A stretch of 6,987 nt of DNA from Spirochaeta sp. UBA2779 (GTDB taxonomy: Bacteria; Spirochaetota; Spirochaetia; DSM-2461), in the NCBI GenBank assembly GCA_002352375.1, contig DEIH01000275.1:1-6987 (forward strand). The letters run 5' to 3'. The translations under genes were made by a program, and so were the position numbers. The notes beneath the pieces were generated by a model. That model was not told the DNA's origin and did not search any database. It worked only from the letters and a program-made list of their open reading frames with translations. Below are positions 4,595-6,987 of this stretch, piece after piece. Numbering within the stretch: position 1 is the stretch's first letter; each line of letters opens with the position of its first letter.

Positions 4595-5893
4595 ATGCCT
4601 AAGAAAGTCATGATTGTTTTATTGACGGTAGTACTCGCCACGGCAATGTATGCCACGGGTGCTCCGGAAGCGGAAAGCGAAGCGGTAACAATTCAGATTG
4701 CATATCCTGTAGCAATCGATGCACCGGTTACCGAGATTCTTGACGGGTATGCCCGGGCGTTTGAAAGTGAACATCCGAATGTTACCGTTGAGACGATTTA
4801 TTCAGGTGGATATGGTGATGTTAAAACAACCATACAAACCACGATTGACGGCGGCGGTGATGCCCCGACACTGGCAGTGATGCTGGCCACAGATCTCTTT
4901 GATCTGGCCAATTCGCAGTACATTGAGCCCATGACAGCGATGCTGGACAAGATTCCGGGGTCCGATGCCTATCTTGCTGATTTCCTGCCGGCTTTTCTTT
5001 CCAATTCCTACTATCAGGATGAGGTATGGAGCCTTCCTTTTCAGCGCAGTGCTGTAATGCTCTACTACAATGCTGATTTATTTTCCCAGGCCGGACTGGC
5101 AGTTCCCGACAGCTGGAAATCACTTGGTGAAGCGGCTGCGGCGTTAACCGTCCGTGATGGTGACACTGTTTCCCGTTGGGGTATTGAATGGCCCAGCGGC
5201 TGGCCGTATTGGCTTTTCCAGCCTCTGGCCATGGGTGGGGGACAGAATATTGTCGGTGACAGTGATACCGAAGTTTATTTTGATAATCCGGGTGTAATCG
5301 ATGCCATCAAGTATTACATTTCCCTTTCTTCGGATTACAAAGCTATGGCTTCCGGAGTACAGGCTGTGTGGGGCAATGCTGTTCCGGATTTTGTCTCGGG
5401 CAATACAGCGATGATTGTTCACAGTTCGGGAAGCCTTTCCAAGGTTCTTGCTCAGGCTCCTTTTAAAGTGGGCGTTATGGGTATTCCAGGGAAGCAGAAA
5501 GGCAGCAGTTTTAGTGTTCCCGGCGGTGGAAATCTCTACCTCGTTGCAGGAAGTAATGATGCCGAGAAACAGGCAGCTTTTGATTTTGCTGTATTCCTGA
5601 CAGACCCGGCACGGGCGGCGGATTTCTCAATTAATACTGGTTATATCGCCACAAGCACCAGTGCCTTTGATGATGCGGCAATGAAAACCTACATCAGCGC
5701 AAATCCTCAGGCCGGGGAAGCAAAAGAGATACTGGCATCAGCCGGAAAAGAGCTCTCTCTGCAGAATCTCGGCCAGGTACGGTCAATATTCCACAACTAT
5801 CTGCAGGCGGCTTTTAATGGAGAAATGACTCCAGAAGCTGCAATGCAGGCGGCTCAGAAAGAGGCCGATGCAGCACTTGCTGACTTTCGCTAA
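4595..5893 (+). CDS. ABC transporter extracellular solute-binding protein, family 1 (UgpB/MalE-like)
   Basis: The 432-residue protein has an N-terminal signal sequence: MPKK, then a hydrophobic core to about residue 17, with cleavage likely near residues 17-20. The mature part begins TGAPEAESEA. There is no lipobox, and no cysteine is present anywhere, so it is probably a soluble periplasmic protein rather than a lipoprotein. Family features follow in order: VTIQIAYPV strand, FESEHPNVTVE (56-66), LPFQRSAVMLYYNADLF (147-163, very like UgpB), GIEWPSGWPYW (196-206), GGGNLYLV (310-317), FLTDPARAADFS, and a C-terminal MTPEAAMQAAQKEAD helix typical of the group. It should capture a sugar, oligosaccharide or glycerol-phosphate-type ligand and deliver it to the downstream permeases. 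The ligand cannot be named: aromatic residues are plentiful (for example the WPSGWPYWLF segment), which suits sugar stacking but is not decisive. Confidence 0.92.
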   Translation: MPKKVMIVLLTVVLATAMYATGAPEAESEAVTIQIAYPVAIDAPVTEILDGYARAFESEHPNVTVETIYSGGYGDVKTTIQTTIDGGGDAPTLAVMLATDLFDLANSQYIEPMTAMLDKIPGSDAYLADFLPAFLSNSYYQDEVWSLPFQRSAVMLYYNADLFSQAGLAVPDSWKSLGEAAAALTVRDGDTVSRWGIEWPSGWPYWLFQPLAMGGGQNIVGDSDTEVYFDNPGVIDAIKYYISLSSDYKAMASGVQAVWGNAVPDFVSGNTAMIVHSSGSLSKVLAQAPFKVGVMGIPGKQKGSSFSVPGGGNLYLVAGSNDAEKQAAFDFAVFLTDPARAADFSINTGYIATSTSAFDDAAMKTYISANPQAGEAKEILASAGKELSLQNLGQVRSIFHNYLQAAFNGEMTPEAAMQAAQKEADAALADFR

Positions 5894-5920
5894 AACGTAA
5901 AGAGCTAAATAGTTTTCCTT

Positions 5921-5959
5921 ACCGAGGGGGGGGGTGATTCACCCCCCTTCGGTTATTTT
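5921..5959 (+). terminator. Strong GC hairpin between binding-protein and permease genes
   Basis: ACCGA (5921-5925) pairs with TCGGT (5949-5953). Between them a run of nine G (5926-5934) faces six C (5942-5947), closed by TGA/TCA around a 3-nt loop (5937-5939), leaving about three G bulged or G-U paired. TTATTTT follows. This is 27 bp after the solute-binding protein stop and 40 bp before the permease start. Such an intercistronic hairpin commonly acts as a partial terminator or as a 3' stabiliser of binding-protein mRNA, so permeases are made in smaller amounts. No convincing new promoter is seen after it, so read-through is expected. Confidence 0.75.
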
Positions 5960-5992
5960 CCCAATGGTAAGAATAAAAATCAGGAGTCGGCC

Positions 5993-6886
5993 ATGAATCG
6001 ATTACGGGTTAAAAAGAAAGTCCCGCTGCTTCCATACATGCTTGTACTTCCTACACTGCTCTTTGTTCTGCTATTCACGATTTATCCAACGATATCGAGT
6101 ATTGCCGGCAGTTTTTTTCAACAGCGTCTGAATATTCCCAAGTATCGGGAGCCGGTTTTCTACGGTTTTGGTAATTATACCGATCTTCTGGGTGACCCCG
6201 GATTCCGTCTCATCCTCGGTAATACCCTGCGCTATGTTCTCGTGGTTGTCCCGTTAACCATGATTACAGCCCTGGGCTTTGCTCTGTGGCTGAGCAAGAG
6301 CCGGAATTCCAGGTTCCGTATCGCTATTTTTCACCCCACCATTCTGCCTATGGTTTCGGCGGCCACCATCTGGATGTTTTTTCTCACACCGGATTACGGC
6401 CTGTTTAATTCATTTTTGGGTTTCTTCGGATACACAGGACCTGAAAACTGGGTGGCCAACCCCGATATGGCGCTCTGGTCGCTGGTGCTGATTGCGTTCT
6501 GGAAAGATTCAGGATTCTATATGATCTTCTACCTCGCCGGTATACAGAATCTGCCCGGAGAGGTTTTTGAGGCGGCAAAGCTCGAAGGGGCCGGTCCCCT
6601 GACTATCTTCTTCAAGTTCACCATGCCCCTGCTTCGGAGAACCACCCTCTTTGTAACTACCGTTCTGGTAATCGGGGCGTTCCGCACTGTAGACCATGTT
6701 TTTATCGTTACCCAGGGAGGCCCGAGCAGCCGGAGTTCCCTTCTGCTCTACCATCTCTGGCAGGTGAGATTTGACTATCTGAACATCGGTCAGGCCTCGG
6801 CCATTACCGTATTTCTGGTGGTTCTCCTTCTTGCTTTTACCATCTCCAACTTCGTTATCACCGAGCGGAGAACCACCGATGCGTAA
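5993..6886 (+). CDS. ABC transporter inner-membrane permease, MalF/UgpA type
   Basis: The 297-residue protein has about six hydrophobic membrane segments (roughly residues 11-32, 76-99, 113-131, 160-180, 217-235 and 261-282). The cytoplasmic EAA loop is VFEAAKLEGAG (191-201) followed by the FFKFTMPLL end (206-214). It contains the conserved EAA and the glycine seen in all importers of this kind; this loop contacts the ATPase. PYMLVLPTLLFVLLF near the N-terminus and VTQGGP (239-244) near the C-terminus are typical of the MalF/UgpA subunit of carbohydrate (CUT1) importers. The ATG at 5993 is chosen because AGGAG lies six bases upstream. The gene overlaps the next permease by 8 bp and probably forms a heterodimer with it. 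A shared or downstream ATPase is needed, but none is in the window. Confidence 0.93.
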   Translation: MNRLRVKKKVPLLPYMLVLPTLLFVLLFTIYPTISSIAGSFFQQRLNIPKYREPVFYGFGNYTDLLGDPGFRLILGNTLRYVLVVVPLTMITALGFALWLSKSRNSRFRIAIFHPTILPMVSAATIWMFFLTPDYGLFNSFLGFFGYTGPENWVANPDMALWSLVLIAFWKDSGFYMIFYLAGIQNLPGEVFEAAKLEGAGPLTIFFKFTMPLLRRTTLFVTTVLVIGAFRTVDHVFIVTQGGPSSRSSLLLYHLWQVRFDYLNIGQASAITVFLVVLLLAFTISNFVITERRTTDA

Positions 6887-6987
6887 ATCCACTGTATGGC
6901 GAATCGCCGGGCTTACAGTCGGAGTGGTAATTGCATTGCTTTGGATGATGCCTTTAATCTGGTCGGTAGTTGCCAGTCTCCGGCCCA
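6879..6987 (+). CDS. ABC transporter permease, MalG/UgpE type, N-terminal fragment
   Basis: The first 36 codons are visible before the window ends. The protein starts MRKSTVWRIAGLTVGVV and continues through a first membrane helix to a PLIWSVVASLRP segment. This is the characteristic opening of the second permease in carbohydrate importers (a basic N-terminus, one helix, then a P-x-x-W-x-x-x-x-S-x-(K/R)-P motif leading to the periplasmic loop). The ATG lies inside the last codons of the preceding permease gene (8-bp overlap), and a CGGAG sequence eight bases upstream can serve as its ribosome site. The EAA loop lies beyond the edge, so the call rests on the N-terminal motif and position. Confidence 0.85.
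   Translation, partial: MRKSTVWRIAGLTVGVVIALLWMMPLIWSVVASLRP

Noticed and set aside
6509..6892. 127-codon minus-strand frame
   Set aside because: Antisense to a permease with a clear EAA loop; no domain of its own.
1..6987. CRISPR array, insertion sequence or phage genes
   Set aside because: No regularly spaced repeats, transposase motifs, terminal inverted repeats or phage-type genes were seen.

Overview
The window reads as a bacterial chromosome segment of moderate GC content. The best taxonomic hint is the solute-binding protein. Its N-terminus is a short hydrophobic leader running straight into a Gly/Ala/Glu-rich start of the mature protein, with no lipobox cysteine. From general knowledge this style is common in free-living spirochaetes (Spirochaeta-like genera). 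The assignment is an inference of medium confidence; no rRNA or marker gene is present.

Left half (1-3400), all on the minus strand. In transcription order: a HAD-family phosphatase (2741-3400), a 117-bp gap with a promoter-like sequence, then a four-gene unit. This unit is an Lrp/AsnC-family regulator (2162-2623), a small multi-pass membrane protein resembling the Mpv17/PMP22 family (1503-2165), the alpha subunit of an ADP-forming acyl-CoA synthetase (100-1506), and the start of its ATP-grasp beta subunit (1-103, cut by the window edge). All three junctions inside the unit are ATGA overlaps, so translation is probably coupled throughout. ADP-forming acyl-CoA synthetases make ATP from acyl-CoA thioesters, often derived from amino-acid 2-oxoacids. 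An amino-acid-sensing Lrp protein at the head of the operon suggests a role in amino-acid fermentation. The membrane protein's role is unknown.

Middle (3401-3707) is a 307-bp divergent intergenic region. It holds a possible promoter for the HAD gene, a large imperfect stem-loop, an inverted repeat GGTCAA-N15-TTGACC overlapping a promoter-like element, and a six-codon mini-ORF with a G-rich Shine-Dalgarno-like sequence just before the RpiR gene.

Right half (3708-6987), all on the plus strand, is a carbohydrate-type (CUT1) ABC importer operon. It contains an RpiR-family regulator with a divergent SIS domain, a secreted solute-binding protein, a strong GC hairpin at 5921-5953, and two inner-membrane permeases (MalF/UgpA-like, then MalG/UgpE-like, the latter cut by the window edge). 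The hairpin sits where it could keep permease expression below binding-protein expression. No ATPase gene is visible. The substrate cannot be read from the sequence. Overall this is ordinary metabolic and transport content; the most unusual items are the Lrp/Mpv17-like/ADP-forming synthetase unit and several regulatory elements.
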